The position numbers and the translations under genes are program-made. From assembly GCA_003254885.1 (NCBI GenBank), contig QANT01002669.1:26448-90447 (forward strand): a DNA stretch of 64,000 bases. Reading direction: 5' to 3'. The stretch comes from Purshia tridentata. Its lineage: Eukaryota; Streptophyta; Magnoliopsida; Rosales; Rosaceae. Positions 1-15,935 of this stretch are shown piece by piece; positions within the stretch are counted from its first letter, which is position 1, and the number at the start of each line of letters is the position of its first letter. Under the pieces are notes generated by a model. The model was not told the origin of the DNA, did not search any database, and saw only the letters and a program-made list of their open reading frames with translations.

Positions 1-133
1 AATTTTGTTATTCCATAATTCTATTCACAGTTTCAGAACCTATATTTCTGTCTGTTTTATTAGCTTTGTTCCCTACACTGTCTGTAGCTTTGGAATACCT
101 TATTTATCCTGTTACCAACACTTCTTTCCTTGA

Positions 134-2769
<2,636 letters not shown>

Positions 2770-3429
2770 TGATATAATGAATGTACATACATTACATACT
2801 TGTTTCATTACTTCAAGCCGTCCCATGGGCCATGGCAATGCATATGTAGTATTTTTATTTTTTTCTGAAGAAAAAAAAAGCTCTCTAAATTATTTTGTAA
2901 CCTGTAACTGTAAGCACATTAGGTGCCATGCTGGCATATGCTTTTTCTTCCTTGATTGTTCACAATTTCCGTAGAATTTGAGGGAGATGAATTCTAGACT
3001 GAACATCTGTTGACAATTCATACTTTACTCAAATCCAATGGTTCAGATCAGATTTGTTGCATTACTTTAAATACTATAAATAAGGAAACCACTCATTACA
3101 AGTTACAACGAGCATAATGTGGCTAATCTCTCACTGTAATTTTCTTTATTTAGGTAAATGATGCAGGAGAAGATTCTCGTGCAACTCAAGTTACTCAACT
3201 ATGAGTATGTTACACATGGGGAATAAATAATAAGAAAAAAAGAAATAAATTATGTAGTTTAAGTCTAAGACAGACGGAAACAAGGATGTCAAGGATGCAG
3301 TTCAAATAAATATTTTAGAACATTAAAAGAGTTGAAATGAAAATTCATTAATAAGGTGAAACGATATTCCAATCAACCTTTTTATCCCTATCTGTAAAAT
3401 AGTAAGGCATAAAAGGTCACTCACTACAT
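2770..3429. other. Convergent 3' intergenic region
   Basis: GCN5 (+) and the bZIP gene (-) end toward each other here, so this stretch should hold both 3' UTRs. It is AT-rich and I see no further coding sequence. The short open frames in it have no codon bias or family resemblance. Confidence 0.6.
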
Positions 3430-5808
3430 TCAATTCTGCTTCTTATTCTTTGGCGCTGCATGTGAAAGCTGCGGGTCCCAACCTGGCAATGCTTCACACG
3501 GACTCACTCCTGGCCGAAGCTGCTGTTGTGGCGCTGGCTGCTGTTGCTGCTGCACACGATCAATGTTAGGTGTGTGCTGAATTGAAGATATTTCAGCCAT
3601 ATTGCTTCCCCTGACAATTGGTTGGCCAACATTACTCTGTGGGTTCCCAACTAGAGAGATCGAGGGGTTCCCATGGAACCCATTGTCCAATCTCTGGTGA
3701 TGTGGAATAGCAGCGGGAATACTAGGTGCTACTTGATGAAATAGTTGGTTGGAGTTCGGTTGCATAGGCACCACAGAATTTGTAGATGCACCCATTGGGC
3801 CGCTGACTGATCGCATGCCCGCGTTAGGTACATTAGACATGGCTAGAAGTAGCGGGTTGACCCCTGTCACTCTCTTAACAGATTCTTCTGCCATTTTCAC
3901 CTGAAAATTTTTCAATTAAGATACTGACCCAAAAAAACTATGTAAACAATAAAGAAATTTGTTAGTTTAACTCTGCTAACCTTTGCTCTTAACGTCTCAA
4001 TATCAGCTCTTAATATTCTATTGTCAACAGCAGCATTATCATATTTTTGATTGACATCAGTGAGGCGTTTTAACAGCGTAGAGTGTTCAACCCTTAGTTG
4101 ACCAACCTATATGAAACCAAACATATAACTCCTTAATGTTCTCTACTTACAACAAACATAATTGGAAATTAATGATCAAGAAAAGAGTATGATTATTAGT
4201 GCAAAACAAGGAGCACCACCTGTGTCTCAAGTTCACTCATTTGTGCTTGTTTTCTTCTTCTCGAGCGTCTAGCTGACTCTCGATTTGACAGCATCCTGAG
4301 CACCATCAACATGTCAATTGATAAAGGGCTTATGTTTTTAGATTTACCAATATGGTATTAACTTGCATATGGAGGAGGGTATCTGTTGAATTCCTGATAT
4401 GAGAGATGACAATTTTTACAACAAACCTGTTGTCAAACAAATTCATCAGGAGAAAAATAATGTAAAATACAACATTTCCCTCCTTCCAAATCAGATCATT
4501 TTGCTTCAAATAACACTCATTTCCAAGCAGGCACTTGAGCCATCTCTAGAAGAATAAGAGTATTCTAGTTTGGAGAAACAAAATTTTCTACTCATCTTTC
4601 TTGCATCCAGGGGACATTGGCCATCACCAAGGCATTCAACATGTTGATTTCCTTGATATGATGATTATTATAATTCGACTGACTAATAACACAAAATACC
4701 AACTATTACTACTTAGAGAGCAATGAAAACAAGAGATCCCAAAACATTATACATGAAACAAACCAGCCAAATGGTTGGAAAAAGTAAGCAAACAAAATCA
4801 GAATATAGGCAATAAAATTAACGTTAAGTGGGTTACCTCCTAGCACGTTTCATATCAGTCGGATCCATATTGTCGGTAATTTCAATGTCTCCTTCGAGGT
4901 CATCATCATCGGAGTCCTCTTTTGATGATCCACTTGTTGCTTGCTTACTCTGCACCCCAGTTTTTCTCTGAACAGAAGGTAAAGCCGGAATGCCAATTGG
5001 ACCAGAGTCAGCAGCTTCATTTTGTGGCAATGGGAAACCATGACCACCATCTAGCATAAGTTCAAGTCAAATGGGTTTATGATAAATTTCCTAACTTTAA
5101 ACTTTACATAAAGAAATGACAACAAGTACTGCAACACCAAAAATAATTATAATTGGAAAAATAATGCACAAAATAGTTAGAGGGGTCAAAGGACGAACCT
5201 TTATCATGAGGTTCGGAGACCAATTGGGTTGGCTTCGGCACCAGAGATTGACTCTGGGTGATAGTATCCGAATCCACAGGCTTCAAAGACGAAGCCTATC
5301 AGTCATCAAATTCATAAAAAATAAAAATAAAAATAACTAAATATTTACAATTTTAAGAACAAAAAATACAAAACTAATGAGAGAGAGGTACCCGAGTGAG
5401 GGCCACTGCAGCGCAAGCTAGATCGAGCTGGTTTTTAAGAAACGCGCGGTACTGATCCGAATTAATCGGAGCCCTTGAAGACGGATCCAACGGCTGAGGA
5501 GGAGGATTAAGATGTTGTGGTGGTTGATGCTGATGATGATGATCGGGCTTCTTGATCTCAACCACCTCTTCGTCGCCGTCTTCGCGCTTCGACGTCGACG
5601 ATTGCGAGGCGACGGAAGAGGAGGCGACGGAGGACAAGGTCAATATATCTGCGAGTGGTCGCCGAGGAGTTGTGGTCGCCGGCGGGGACGAGACCACCTC
5701 TTCTAGGAACTGCTCGAAGGCCCATTCCGAAGCGCTCCGATTCATCGCCGGACCCGGCGACGCCCAAAACTGGTCGGAGATGTCGTCCACGGAGAACACC
5801 GAATGCAT
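3430..5808 (-). CDS. Group C bZIP transcription factor (bZIP9/10/25/63, CPRF2/Opaque-2 type)
   Basis: A nuclear DNA-binding factor. Known group C relatives heterodimerise with group S1 bZIPs and act in seed, energy and stress gene control. Six exons, in transcript order: 5808-5392, 5295-5199, 5050-4837, 4295-4220, 4106-3981 and 3900-3430. They give 466 residues. The start is the ATG at 5808, because MHSVFSVDD matches the family's conserved N-terminus. The basic region ([15 protein letters not shown]) is split at the typical exon border, and a leucine zipper follows (LETQVGQL, then LLKRL and ILRADI). An acidic, serine-rich stretch ([14 protein letters not shown]) precedes the basic region. The C-terminus is rich in Pro, Asn and Gln with a short polyglutamine run and ends KNKKQN. 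Which of the four Arabidopsis members is the ortholog is unresolved; bZIP10/25 seems closest. Confidence 0.93.
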
Positions 5809-5893
5809 ACTCGAGATTTTGATTGCGTGCGTGTCCGAAATCCGAATATTGTCTGCGAGCTATGAACTCCGATTTTCTCTCTCTCCACATTGC

Positions 5894-5903
5894 ATTTTAT
5901 ATA
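5894..5903 (-). promoter_or_regulatory. TATA box of the bZIP gene
   Basis: Reading the minus strand gives TATATAAAAT about 85 bases before the ATG at 5808. That spacing leaves a short 5' UTR of roughly 50-60 bases. The assignment is by position and sequence only. Confidence 0.5.
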
Positions 5904-7146
5904 TCGGACTTTGGCAACTTGAGTAATGATATGGTGCTTTTAAGAACATGGTAATTTTTATGCATGGGAGGTCTGCCTTCGCCTACTCCCATGAATAGAA
6001 ATTTTCGACACGTGTCATGTTGGGATTAAGGGTTCGCGTGATCTGTGTTGTAGCGGAATATCTTGCTAATGTGGACCTGGTGCTGGTTGGGAAAAAAAAG
6101 GCGTGGAACAAAAGGGTAAAGTGAAGTAATAAACGACAGTTATGAATATGAAAGTGAGGACCCACAGGAATGGGTCCCGTATAAATTTTCAAAGATTTTA
6201 GTAAAGTACAAATCAATAAAACTTAAAAGTAAATAACTATTTAAACATACATTAACTTATAAGTTTTTATTGTTCTTTTATTAACAATTGTCGTAATTGA
6301 ACTTAAATGGTCATTAATATATGAATCTATAAGTTATAAATACATGTTAATTTGTAAGGTAAAATAATTTCTTAACAATCAGTCATTTTTCTTTGGTGAA
6401 TATGAATCACTTAAGTGTAATTTTTCTTAATGCTAACCTAATATATGAATCCATATTATACATTTAAACATTAATATATATGAATATGAATTGTACATTT
6501 AGTCTTTAGACAATAAACGTAAGGGAAGGGTTTTGGATGCTTAGAATGAAAGTCAATACCAAATAGTATGTTCCACTAAAGAATGTTATGAATTGGCAAA
6601 CAAGTTGAATTTTTTATGCAAACCTCTTTCTTGGGTGTTAGCTCTTCTCTTGTGCTTATCTAAATCTATTTTTCATAAATGTGCGTTTTCTTCAACATTC
6701 ACGCCTCTTATATGTACAAAGTGCTCGGTTCAATTTTGACAGCTTAAATCTCAAATTGTCAACGGCCCAACGGTGGCTGAATCTCAAATGTGGTTTTTGG
6801 TTCACATACTTGATTTTGTAGTAATAATTAGTATAGATAAGGATTATGTTTTAAGTATGATAATTCTCAGTGTGTCACAGTTTAGATTAGCCTAGCCATT
6901 TGACCAAAAAATGAGTGCATTGGAGAAAACCAAGAGAAAGATTCTGCTGTCCATTAAGCTAGTTGTTGGAACAGAAGAAGAGTCATTGCATTTGCCTCAT
7001 CTGATTGGTACATCTTTTTTCTTTTGACAAAGCTCTTTGCAAATTATAACTGCGGCTTTTCACATTACTTAGCCTTAGAAAGGTTAGCTTTTGCAATAAC
7101 AATGTCTAATATGTTGTTCAAAAGCTAACTTTGCTTTAAAATGTTA
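5904..7146. other. Intergenic: bZIP promoter and downstream region of tryptophan synthase
   Basis: AT-rich spacer with no convincing gene. A 30-codon open stretch beginning at an ATG near 6911 ends at a possible GT donor, but nothing continues it and I recognise no family. The right side should contain the 3' UTR of the minus-strand tryptophan synthase gene. Confidence 0.5.
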
Positions 7147-10100
7147 TCAAATGAGTGCTGACTTTAAAGATTTGGTAAAAGTTTCCAGTTCCTTCAACCC
7201 TTCTTCAGGAGATTTGGCTTCACCCAAGAGCTTCACCATAGCACTACCAACAATGACACCATCAGCTCCCCATCCTGCGACCTGTAACACTCAAGATTAA
7301 GTATCTCGATTAAGGTAGAAGCATACTGCAATAGTCATTCTGATTGAAAAGGAGGCCGAGTATGATTTACGTTAAAAACTAACCAGTTTCACATGTTTAG
7401 GCTCTGAGATGCCAAAACCAACTGCTACAGGCTTTTTTGTTGTCTGTCACAAAAAAGATAAGCATGATTACGTAAGACAAAACATATTAGTTTAAGACAT
7501 CATATCAATTGCATAATGTTCTTTTAGCTACCCTTACGTGGCAGGTCAAATACCAAGATGGGTGGTTGATTACACCCTAACCATTTCTTTAAAGATTTCA
7601 AATCTGTCCACTTTGTATCCAAGACTAAAAGAAATTAAGATCAAATTTAGCACCATTGCACTAAGAAGACATGCATTTTCACCAAAGTTAGTACACCAAA
7701 TTTCTCAAAGATTTTATACTGATCGACCTGATTAAGAAGACAAACCTCTTTGATTTCCTTTAAAAGGGCTGGAACTCGTTCACTCACAGATGCACGAGCA
7801 CCAGTAACTCCGACTGAGCTCACCTATAATTCAAAAAAATGAACAATGAGATGTGATTTGTAGAGTTATATTCACCTCAAGATAGAGATGAAAGAATTTC
7901 CATAAATGGGTGTTTAGCTTACACACTAAAAAAGAGAATTTGGCACGAACCACATTTAGCATCACCTTTCATGACATAAAGTACAGCTAGTATGTATCTA
8001 ATAGCTTCATTCTGTAATTGTAAGCTAAATGATAATCCCAGAAAATTGGACACACCACAACATGTTTTGAAATCTAATTATCTAACCCTACAACTATAAA
8101 ACCAATTAAAGGACAGGAGAAAAGGAATCTTACTAGGTACACAAATCCTTCTGAAGATTCGACAATGGCTTTCATTCGTTCCATTGGAGTAGTGGGTGTA
8201 GTTAGTAATACCTGAAAATCATGCATGCGGATCAAATGTATTACGATTACATCCATAAGGATAAAGGAGTTTGAAATACACTACGGGAAAAAGTACTAAG
8301 AAAAAAACCAATTCAATATTATTTTTCACAGCTTCCTTTCTCAAAACTTCCGTCTCTTCCAACGGAACATCTGGAACCACAAGCCCTACAAACAAAATGG
8401 AATTAACCATCTAGTCATATCTCTTATGATATATAATGAAGTTCACAAAGCAGAAAGAGAATTAAAATGTAAGACCAATTTAACATACCAAAGCTTCAAC
8501 TAAGTACCAAAAATAAATATAAAAAGGTTTGCACTATTTGGTACCACCATATTGACAATGTTAAAAGATTCAGTAACAAATACTTATAAATTACCATGTA
8601 CACCAACGTCTTTAATGGTGGACATGAACTCTCCAATACCACGCTTCAAAATTGGGTTATAGTATGTAAAGAGAGCAATTGGGCAAGACAATTGCGGAAT
8701 CACCTGTCCATTCAACAATATTGACATAATACGATTATTTCAACGTGAGAGGTGGTCAATGTGAAATAAAATTTATAAATGAAGTTGTTATACTTATAAC
8801 CCCTCTAGCAACAACTTCGCAATATCACACTGTTTGTATGCATATCATGCCTCACTTATAAAGAAATAAGCAAGAAAATGTCATGACATTACTGTCTTAA
8901 TATGAATTATTATTCTTAAATCTCATATAGAGATATGTAGTACAATATTATGACAATTATTTAGATTAATAATCAACATAAGTTACCCCCTTCATCATTG
9001 AAATACACTTTGATAACAACAAAAAATTAATACAACATTGTAGATAAAGTTACCTCCTTCAACATTGAAATCATTGTATTCAAATTGGTCCCTTTTGCCA
9101 AGGAACGAGTGGCTGCATCCTAAGCAATACCACACAAATAAGAGGATTAAAAAAGCAGAAACCTATTGAGCATCAATTACCAAGAAGAATATGCAGAACT
9201 GTAAAATAAAAAAAAATAAAAAAAAAATGAAACAACATTGACAAACCTGTATAACAGGACCATCTGCTAATGGATCAGAGTAAGGCACACCTAATTCGAT
9301 TATGTCCGATCCACAAGAATCAAGTACCTTCAGTGCTTCTGCCGTGATTGAAAGATCAGGATCACCAGCAGTGATGTAAGGGATAAATGCAACCTTCACA
9401 AAAGACATACTCATTAAAACAACAAAAATAAGATAAATAAACCATCTCGTCTAAAATCAACCACAAATCCTTAAATTAAATTTAGTTAAGACACCTAACT
9501 ATTCCGATGTTGATTTGGTTTGAAGACTGCACCATAAATAACTATTTACTTTAAGTTTTTGTGGAAATCAAACCTTGTGATTGATTCATCTAAAGGACTA
9601 CTATAATAGCAATAAAACTCTTGGTAAATGATTTATAATTTCTATTTGGTTGAATTTAGTCAGAACTGGTAAACATGCACAACTTTCGGTCGAAGCCAAA
9701 GCGATCTCAAGAACAAGAACCAAAAAGAAGTCTCATCAGTCAGCGACTCTTACCCGACTCTATTTGCCAAAAGATGCCAACAAGGTAATGTCAAAGGCAA
9801 CACAAAATGTCGAAAAATGTGCATTTGGCTGGTGATTAAGACGAACTGGTAGTTTTCGACAGAAAAAGAGAAACCCAACCAGTAGTTTTCTGGGGAAATG
9901 GAAAGCCATGAATTTGTTCATGGTCTCTCTGCAAATTTTGCTGCAGGGCCAAACATGCAGTAAAAGCACACCAAATGACGAAATTTCTACAATATAAGCG
10001 GAAATTGCTTACCTTGCCTTGCTCCTTCAATTTTGTGAAAGTGTCGGAGATACTGGCGGCGGTGGTGGTGGTGAGAGCAGCCATTGGGGTCAGCTTCTTG

Positions 10101-10201
10101 GTGGAAAGAGTTGATCTTTGGGACGCAAAGCGAAGAAGCAATGGGTTTTTAGGCTTCTTCAGTTGAAGCAAACCAGTTGCGGATTTGAGGGAAGTGGCCA
10201 T
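7147..10201 (-). CDS. TSA1: Tryptophan synthase alpha chain, chloroplast precursor
   Basis: This enzyme cleaves indole-3-glycerol phosphate to indole and glyceraldehyde 3-phosphate, the penultimate step of tryptophan synthesis, in the plastid with the beta subunit. Nine exons: 10201-10013, 9393-9247, 9119-9054, 8703-8595, 8385-8309, 8211-8134, 7823-7746, 7443-7384 and 7281-7147. They sum to 312 residues. Exon 1 encodes a Ser/Thr/Lys-rich transit peptide and the start of the barrel (FTKLKEQGK). Both catalytic acids are present: the Glu of ELGVPYSDP and the Asp of PLADGP. The phosphate-binding end ([10 protein letters not shown], then [10 protein letters not shown]) is intact. Some plants have a paralogous indole-3-glycerol phosphate lyase (BX1/IGL type), which cannot be excluded by sequence alone, but the transit peptide and single copy here favour TSA1. 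Confidence 0.95.
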
Positions 10202-10262
10202 TTCAGTTCAGTCCTAGTGAGGCTTTGTAAGGTTTTCAGTAGCTTTCTCCATGACACCTTTT

Positions 10263-10270
10263 CTTATATA
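10263..10270 (-). promoter_or_regulatory. TATA box of the tryptophan synthase alpha gene
   Basis: TATATAAG on the minus strand sits about 62 bases before the ATG at 10201, leaving a 5' UTR of about 30 bases. The call is by motif and spacing. Confidence 0.5.
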
Positions 10271-11294
10271 ATGTCTCGGTCATTGAATTTCTGTTTTGCT
10301 GGACTCTCGGCCGTTACACTCCGGCAAAAGAAATTAAATATTGAAAATTTTGACCAAAAAAAATAAACAAAAAACTTTAATATGTATTTTAATTTAATTT
10401 TTCAGTGATAATCAGTATACACTATACACTGAAAGATTGATTTGAAGCTTTATTAAGGAGAGCACATTTTGTAAAAGTAATTTCTTAACGGGGAAAATTG
10501 TTAAACTTACCTAATATATTCCTTGATTTGGAAAAGATCATAAGTTTCCAACTTCATATATATATATTTTTGGTCTTTCCAATCTCGTATATTAACATAA
10601 ATAAATTCAGGTTCTGTGATAAACATATAGGATTTGTAAAAAAATCCTAAATAGTTATTATAATTATTTCAAAGAGTATTAAATAATATAAGGATAATAT
10701 GTGTAATATTATTATATTGCAAACCTCCCTTTTCACTTCCAAGTTGCACCTTCTCCTAGTTTTACTCATTTTTGTACACAGATTCTCTACGCACGCATTG
10801 CATGTGATACATTAGAGTCTTGATATTTGGTCCAAAATCCAATTAAATAAAAAATATCTGGGCCTATGTAACAAATAAGCCCAGTTGGCCCTTGACTGGT
10901 AGGTTGTAGTTGGGCCTTGCTTAACGGTTGAGCGGTTGTGGTTACCCGCCAAGTGTCAATGAAGAAACCCATATGAATGAAATAAAACCCAACAGAAAAT
11001 GGCATCGACATGTAATTGTTGAGAGAAACAGCCCCTTTTTTAAAAAGAAAAACATTTTTAACCAGGATAAAGCCACCTTCACTTTTCATCTCTCTGTCTC
11101 TTCGCTCTCAGAGTACTCAGTACAAGAAAGAAAAAAGAAAGCCACACACGCAAAGCTCTCAAAGCTCTCTCTCTCTCTCTCTCTCTCTTTTATCTCTCTT
11201 CCTCTCCTCTGCATGTAGATGCTCTCTGAAGAAGACCCTAACTCGCCAACCCGACTCAGCAGCTCGACTCGGCCTACTCACTCACACTTCACTC
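10271..11294. other. Shared upstream region of TSA1 (-) and UNE12-like bHLH (+)
   Basis: The two genes are transcribed away from each other with about 1.1 kb between start codons. The left part is AT-rich. The right part, from about 11050, becomes CT-rich and ends in a (CT)n tract at about 11167-11190 that looks like the 5' UTR of the bHLH gene. No other coding sequence is visible. Confidence 0.5.
11167..11190 (+). repeat. (CT)n microsatellite in bHLH 5' UTR
   Basis: About 12 CT units roughly 100 bases before the ATG at 11295. Pyrimidine-rich tracts of this kind are common around plant transcription starts. Confidence 0.8.
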
Positions 11295-14200
11295 ATGGCC
11301 AACAACCCCTCCGAAGCCCAGGCCGACGATTTCCTCGAGCAAATTCTCGGCCTCCCCAACTTCGCTTCCGCCGATTCTAATTTGGCGGGAAGCGACGGAG
11401 GCTTGACTGGAGCCCAGGTGTCTCCGTCTCCGATGATGCTGCAGCTGAGTTCTGGCGATGGCTCCGGCCATATGGCCGCTGTCGGCGGCGGCGGTGGGTT
11501 CCACGGAGGGGTGTTTCCGTTAGGTTTGAGCTTGGAGCAGGGAAAGGCTGGGTTTTTGAAGCCCGAGGATGCCTCTGGGAGTGGGAAGCGGTTTCGAGAC
11601 GATATCGTTGACAGCAGAGCTTCGTCTATGAAAAATGTAAGATTCGAACTATTAACCTTTCTGTTTGGTTAGCTTGAAATTTCAACATTTTTAGTTAATT
11701 GAATCTGAGAGGAGCTACGGGGATAATTTTGGCAGTATGGTTTAATTTTTTTGTTTATTTATTTTACTCATTTTTGTTTAATAAACAAAAAGACAAACAA
11801 AAGGAAACAAGGACAATCAGAAGCTTATAAGAGGTTGGGTTTTAATTAATTGGGTGAGATTCAAGTACTCGTATCTGACAGGAAGTAAAATACAAGAGGG
11901 CACTCCTGGGTTGTTTGAGAAATGGGAACTAATTGGCTGGTCAGAATGAAGCAGAAAACGTACAATTTTTAGTCAAGAAAACCAAATATCCGTAAGCATG
12001 TGTGTGCATGTGATTTTAAAGCAAAAATATTCAATTGTGGTGATTACAGTAATAGAATAATCATTAAATGTTTTGTACATATAAAGCAATATTAATTACT
12101 ATTTGTTAGGATCTTATTTGTTTTGTTGTTTATAAGTGGTATTTGAATGTTGTGTATTATTGCTATTTTAATATATATGTGAGTAAGTATGGAGGTGTAT
12201 ATGTGTGTGTTTATTACTCAATAATCAATACGTTTATATTGATGTCAATAACTCTCAAGGAAATTTGGTACTGGGGTAGGCTGCCTCTTTCCACCAAAAT
12301 GTTTGATGTATAGTTACCTCTGGGTTTTTCGGTGCAGTGCAGTGTTAGGGAACTAGCTTGTCTCTTGTTACAACTGTCCTTGGTAATAGAAATTCTCATT
12401 TTGCAGGTTTTCCACGGGCAACCAATTTCCACCACAGTTGCTGCAGCACCGCATCCACCGGCAATGCGACCAAGGGTGCGAGCAAGAAGAGGACAGGCCA
12501 CAGATCCACACAGCATTGCTGAGCGGGTAAGTTTACATAGTTTACATAAAAAGAACATCCCATGAAATTGTTGTGAAACAGAAACCACCTTGGAGCCTGG
12601 AGCCATATGTTTATTTTAAATTTGTACTCTTTTTTTTTTGCCCTCTCCTTCCGTTATAGCTATTGTAGATTCATCCTTGATTTTCACCCCTTCTGTACAG
12701 TTGCGCCGAGAAAGAATAGCAGAAAGAATCAGGGCATTGCAGGAACTAGTTCCTAGTGTCAACAAGGTCTGTGGCATTCCTTTCATATCACGTTTTTTAT
12801 TCTTGAAATGGTATAAGACTGACTTGTATTATGGAAATGGTATAAGAAATGGTATGTATTATGGAAATATGGAGTTTAAGACTGACTTGTAGTATGATTC
12901 ATCCAACTCATTGCACAGTTCTATAAACTTACACATATAATGTGATTTCTAGTGCTCTGAAGTTAAGTGATTTATTGGGCTTTAATAGAAGCTGTTATAT
13001 CCTGTTGATGATTGTTGAGGGACCTGGTTTAATTTTGTTGTCTCTAAAAAATGTCATGGCTGCTTGATTCAATGCTTAAATTTGGGTTTCGGATTGACTG
13101 GTACTGCTTTATTTAGGGTTTTTTCTCTCCCAAATAAGAGTTACTGTTCGTGTAAGTAAGTTTAGTTGTTGAAAAGAGTTTGTTCCATCATAGGGATTTC
13201 TTTTGACTTTTTGAGAAGTGATTTGTTTAATAACGTATTACTGTAAAGATACGGGGCGATGCATGGTGTTAGGGTCTCTTGACATGCCAACTGAAACTGG
13301 CTAGCATTGAGCATGCTGTTGAAGTCTCCATCCTTTATATTTGTGAACTTCTGTTTGTGCAGACGGATAGAGCTGCCATGCTTGATGAAATCATGGATTA
13401 CGTGAAGTTCCTAAGGCTCCAAGTAAAGGTATTAGCATTATTTAAGGTTCAATGCACGTTATCTTATTATCACATTAATAATATAATTCCTAATTACTCT
13501 CATTCCTCCCTTCTATTTGTGTTGAATTACATTCAGTTATACGGAGAAATTCTTATTCCATAGAGGCCTATTTCACTTTGGTATTAACATGTTTTGTTGA
13601 AAATTACAGTGGTTTTCAATCCTACTATGGGTATCCATATTAGAGTCCATAGGCTTGCTTGTACTCTTCTATTACAAGAAGGCTCATTAGCGCCTGACAA
13701 ATAGTTGTCATCATCATGGTTATACAATCAGTTTCTATGTATTTACATGATTTAGGGTGATAATGGCCCTTGGAATTTGAATTTATCCAAAATGGAAAAT
13801 AAAAAATGGTCTTCGGTGTTGTTTGTTTTTTATAAAAAATTGAAATCGAAGTTAGTTCCTCCTTTTCAGAGGGTGGATTTGGATGCCTTAGTGTTCCTAT
13901 CGATTATATGTTGAATCAGTTAATATTATTTTTTATGACATAATGAAAGGGTAGACGCTTCCACTCAATTTTGACTGTTTGACCAATTACTAAAGATCCA
14001 AACAAATTGGTGGGAGGGATGAAGTGGAGTAGGTCTTCTTTTGATAACGAAGAAAGTAAACGATTTTTTTTTTAATACGTTTCATCCATCTGCTTTACAG
14101 GTTTTGAGCATGAGTAGATTGGGGGGAGCTGGTGCTGTGGCACCACTTGTAACGGACATTCCACTATCTTCAGTAGAGGTATTAAATGAAAGTATTATCT

Positions 14201-14501
14201 ATTTGTTTTGTTTTGTTTTTTTCATTTTTCTTATGACCAAAACAAAAACCATGCTTCTATCTAATGGCAGGAAGAAGGTGGCGAAGGTGGAAGAAACCAA
14301 CCGGCATGGGAGAAGTGGTCTAATGATGGCACAGAACGACAAGTTGCGAAGCTGATGGAAGAAAATGTTGGGGCTGCAATGCAGTTCCTTCAATCAAAGG
14401 CTCTTTGCATCATGCCTATCTCACTGGCCTCAGCAATTTACCACGCACAACCACCAGACACCTCTAGTGTTGTGAAGCCTGAAATGAACCCTCCTTCATA
14501 G
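11295..14501 (+). CDS. UNE12: bHLH transcription factor, UNE12 type (bHLH7/59 subgroup)
   Basis: A nuclear bHLH regulator. The Arabidopsis namesake is linked to female gametophyte/fertilisation defects. Six exons: 11295-11636, 12407-12526, 12701-12766, 13363-13428, 14101-14178 and 14271-14501, giving 300 residues. Exon 1 encodes the N-terminal conserved block [13 protein letters not shown] and the [14 protein letters not shown] motif. The bHLH runs from about residue 145 to 205 ([19 protein letters not shown], then [19 protein letters not shown] and [10 protein letters not shown]), interrupted by introns at the family's usual places. The His/Glu/Arg triad for E-box contact (H..ER..R) is present. 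The C-terminus ([19 protein letters not shown], then LCIMPISLA) is nearly identical to UNE12. Confidence 0.95.
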
Positions 14502-15663
14502 ACCTCAGAAAAATGGTAGGTATGCATTCACATGGTCCCACCGAAAACTCAACTAGCTAGATGCTCTTGGGTCCCATGCCTCATTTGTCCTATTCCGACC
14601 CCCCTTCATATTTAGCTGTTTCCTCGCTTCAAATTGCATTCAAAGTCAGATGCCATAGTTCTTTGCTTTTGCCTTTTCTTTCAACTTTTGTCAAAACAGG
14701 GTTCGATGTCAATGCCCTAAAAAATACGAGCAGGCCCTTCATGTCTTTCCAGGTTCAACTAAAGGAGAAGAATTGTCAAAGCTTCACTTGATATGCTCTT
14801 CTTTTTGTATCAATGGTGGGGGTAGTGGAAAATGATGGAAGTCCCTTTGTAGTGGGGCTCTTCTCATTGTTGCTAGTGGGTTGTGGGACCTTCTAAAAGG
14901 AAATAGAGTATATAATATATTTTTTGATGTATTTTAGGGGAATGTAATATAGAGGTGGGATAATGCTTAATACTTGCTAGTTTGAAAATGCTGGGTTAAT
15001 GCTACTTTTTGGTTCAGGAGGTTGGTGGTGGTTGTGTCTCCAAAAGTAATTAGACTTTTTTTCATTCAATTCTCTTGAATCATTATTGGAGGATTAATAA
15101 TTGAGAGAGGGAGAGAGTGCGTAATGTTCAAGCATGTTTAGTATGCGTTAATACAACGTAAATTAGTGTGAAATGCGATACTAGGTATTTGGACAAGAGC
15201 TGATCACTGTTATTAACTTGATTGTTATTTCAATCAAGCCAAGCAAGGCAAGCAGAGCCTGGTACTAATTGTTCAACTTGGCTTTGCAACGCCATTAAGG
15301 CGGCTGTGAGCTTAAAAAACTCTAAAAAGGGTGTCTTCGAAGTTGGTAATTCAATTAGCTTGAGGTTCGTTTAAATGTTTTTTTTTTTTTCTCATTTTTC
15401 TTTTGTGAAAAAACAACAAAGGAATGAGGTTAGCGTTTCCATCTTGAACTCAACATTTATTTTTTCATTGCACTATATACGGCATTAGAGTACTTACTTT
15501 CAATGGAGTTGTGTCATGATCCAAAAGAGTACTTTTTCTTTTTTTCGTCCAAGAAAAAAAAAAAAAAAGTACTTTCACTAGATCGAATATGCGCTCAAAT
15601 TGATAGACTCAAACCCACAGATCTTTTACACGGATCTTGAGTACAAAGAGAAGACAGAAGACT
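14502..15663. other. UNE12 3' UTR and spacer
   Basis: The first few hundred bases are probably 3' UTR of the bHLH gene. The remainder is AT-rich with two poly-A/T tracts near 15375 and 15545. No gene is visible. Confidence 0.5.
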
Positions 15664-15835
15664 CTGGATTTGTCCAAATTGCCAAGTAATTTCTGGATTT
15701 GTCCAAATTGCCAAGTAATTTCCTAATATGGTTGTTCAGCAGTTTCCTACTAGGTTTAGGAATCCTAGTCTCTTAAGTAATTTGGTAATTAATATGGTTG
15801 TTTATCAGTTTCCTACTAGGTTTAGGAATCCTAGT
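15664..15835 (+). repeat. Two tandem duplications in the promoter of the CYP59-like gene
   Basis: A 29-bp unit beginning CTGGATTTGTCC occurs at 15664 and again at 15693. Immediately downstream, a 45-bp segment beginning AATATGGTTG occurs at 15725-15769 and 15791-15835 (period 66 bp, two mismatches). Together they lie 100-270 bases before the start codon. Confidence 0.85.
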
Positions 15836-15860
15836 AGATGGTGGAACGGAACTCTATCTC

Positions 15861-15868
15861 TATATAAA
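15861..15868 (+). promoter_or_regulatory. TATA box of the CYP59-like gene
   Basis: TATATAAA lies 75 bases upstream of the ATG at 15936, just downstream of the duplicated promoter block. The predicted transcription start near 15893 would give a 5' UTR of about 43 bases. Confidence 0.6.
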
Positions 15869-15935
15869 GGGCCTCTAACCCTAACTATTGTTTTAACTTG
15901 TAACTCAGAATTGAAGAGATCGAAGCTATAACATC

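Noticed and set aside
6911-7005. Short ATG-initiated frame (MSALEKTKRK onward) ending at a possible GT donor
   Set aside because: No continuing exon and no recognised family. It sits just downstream of the tryptophan synthase stop, where 3' UTR or spacer is expected.
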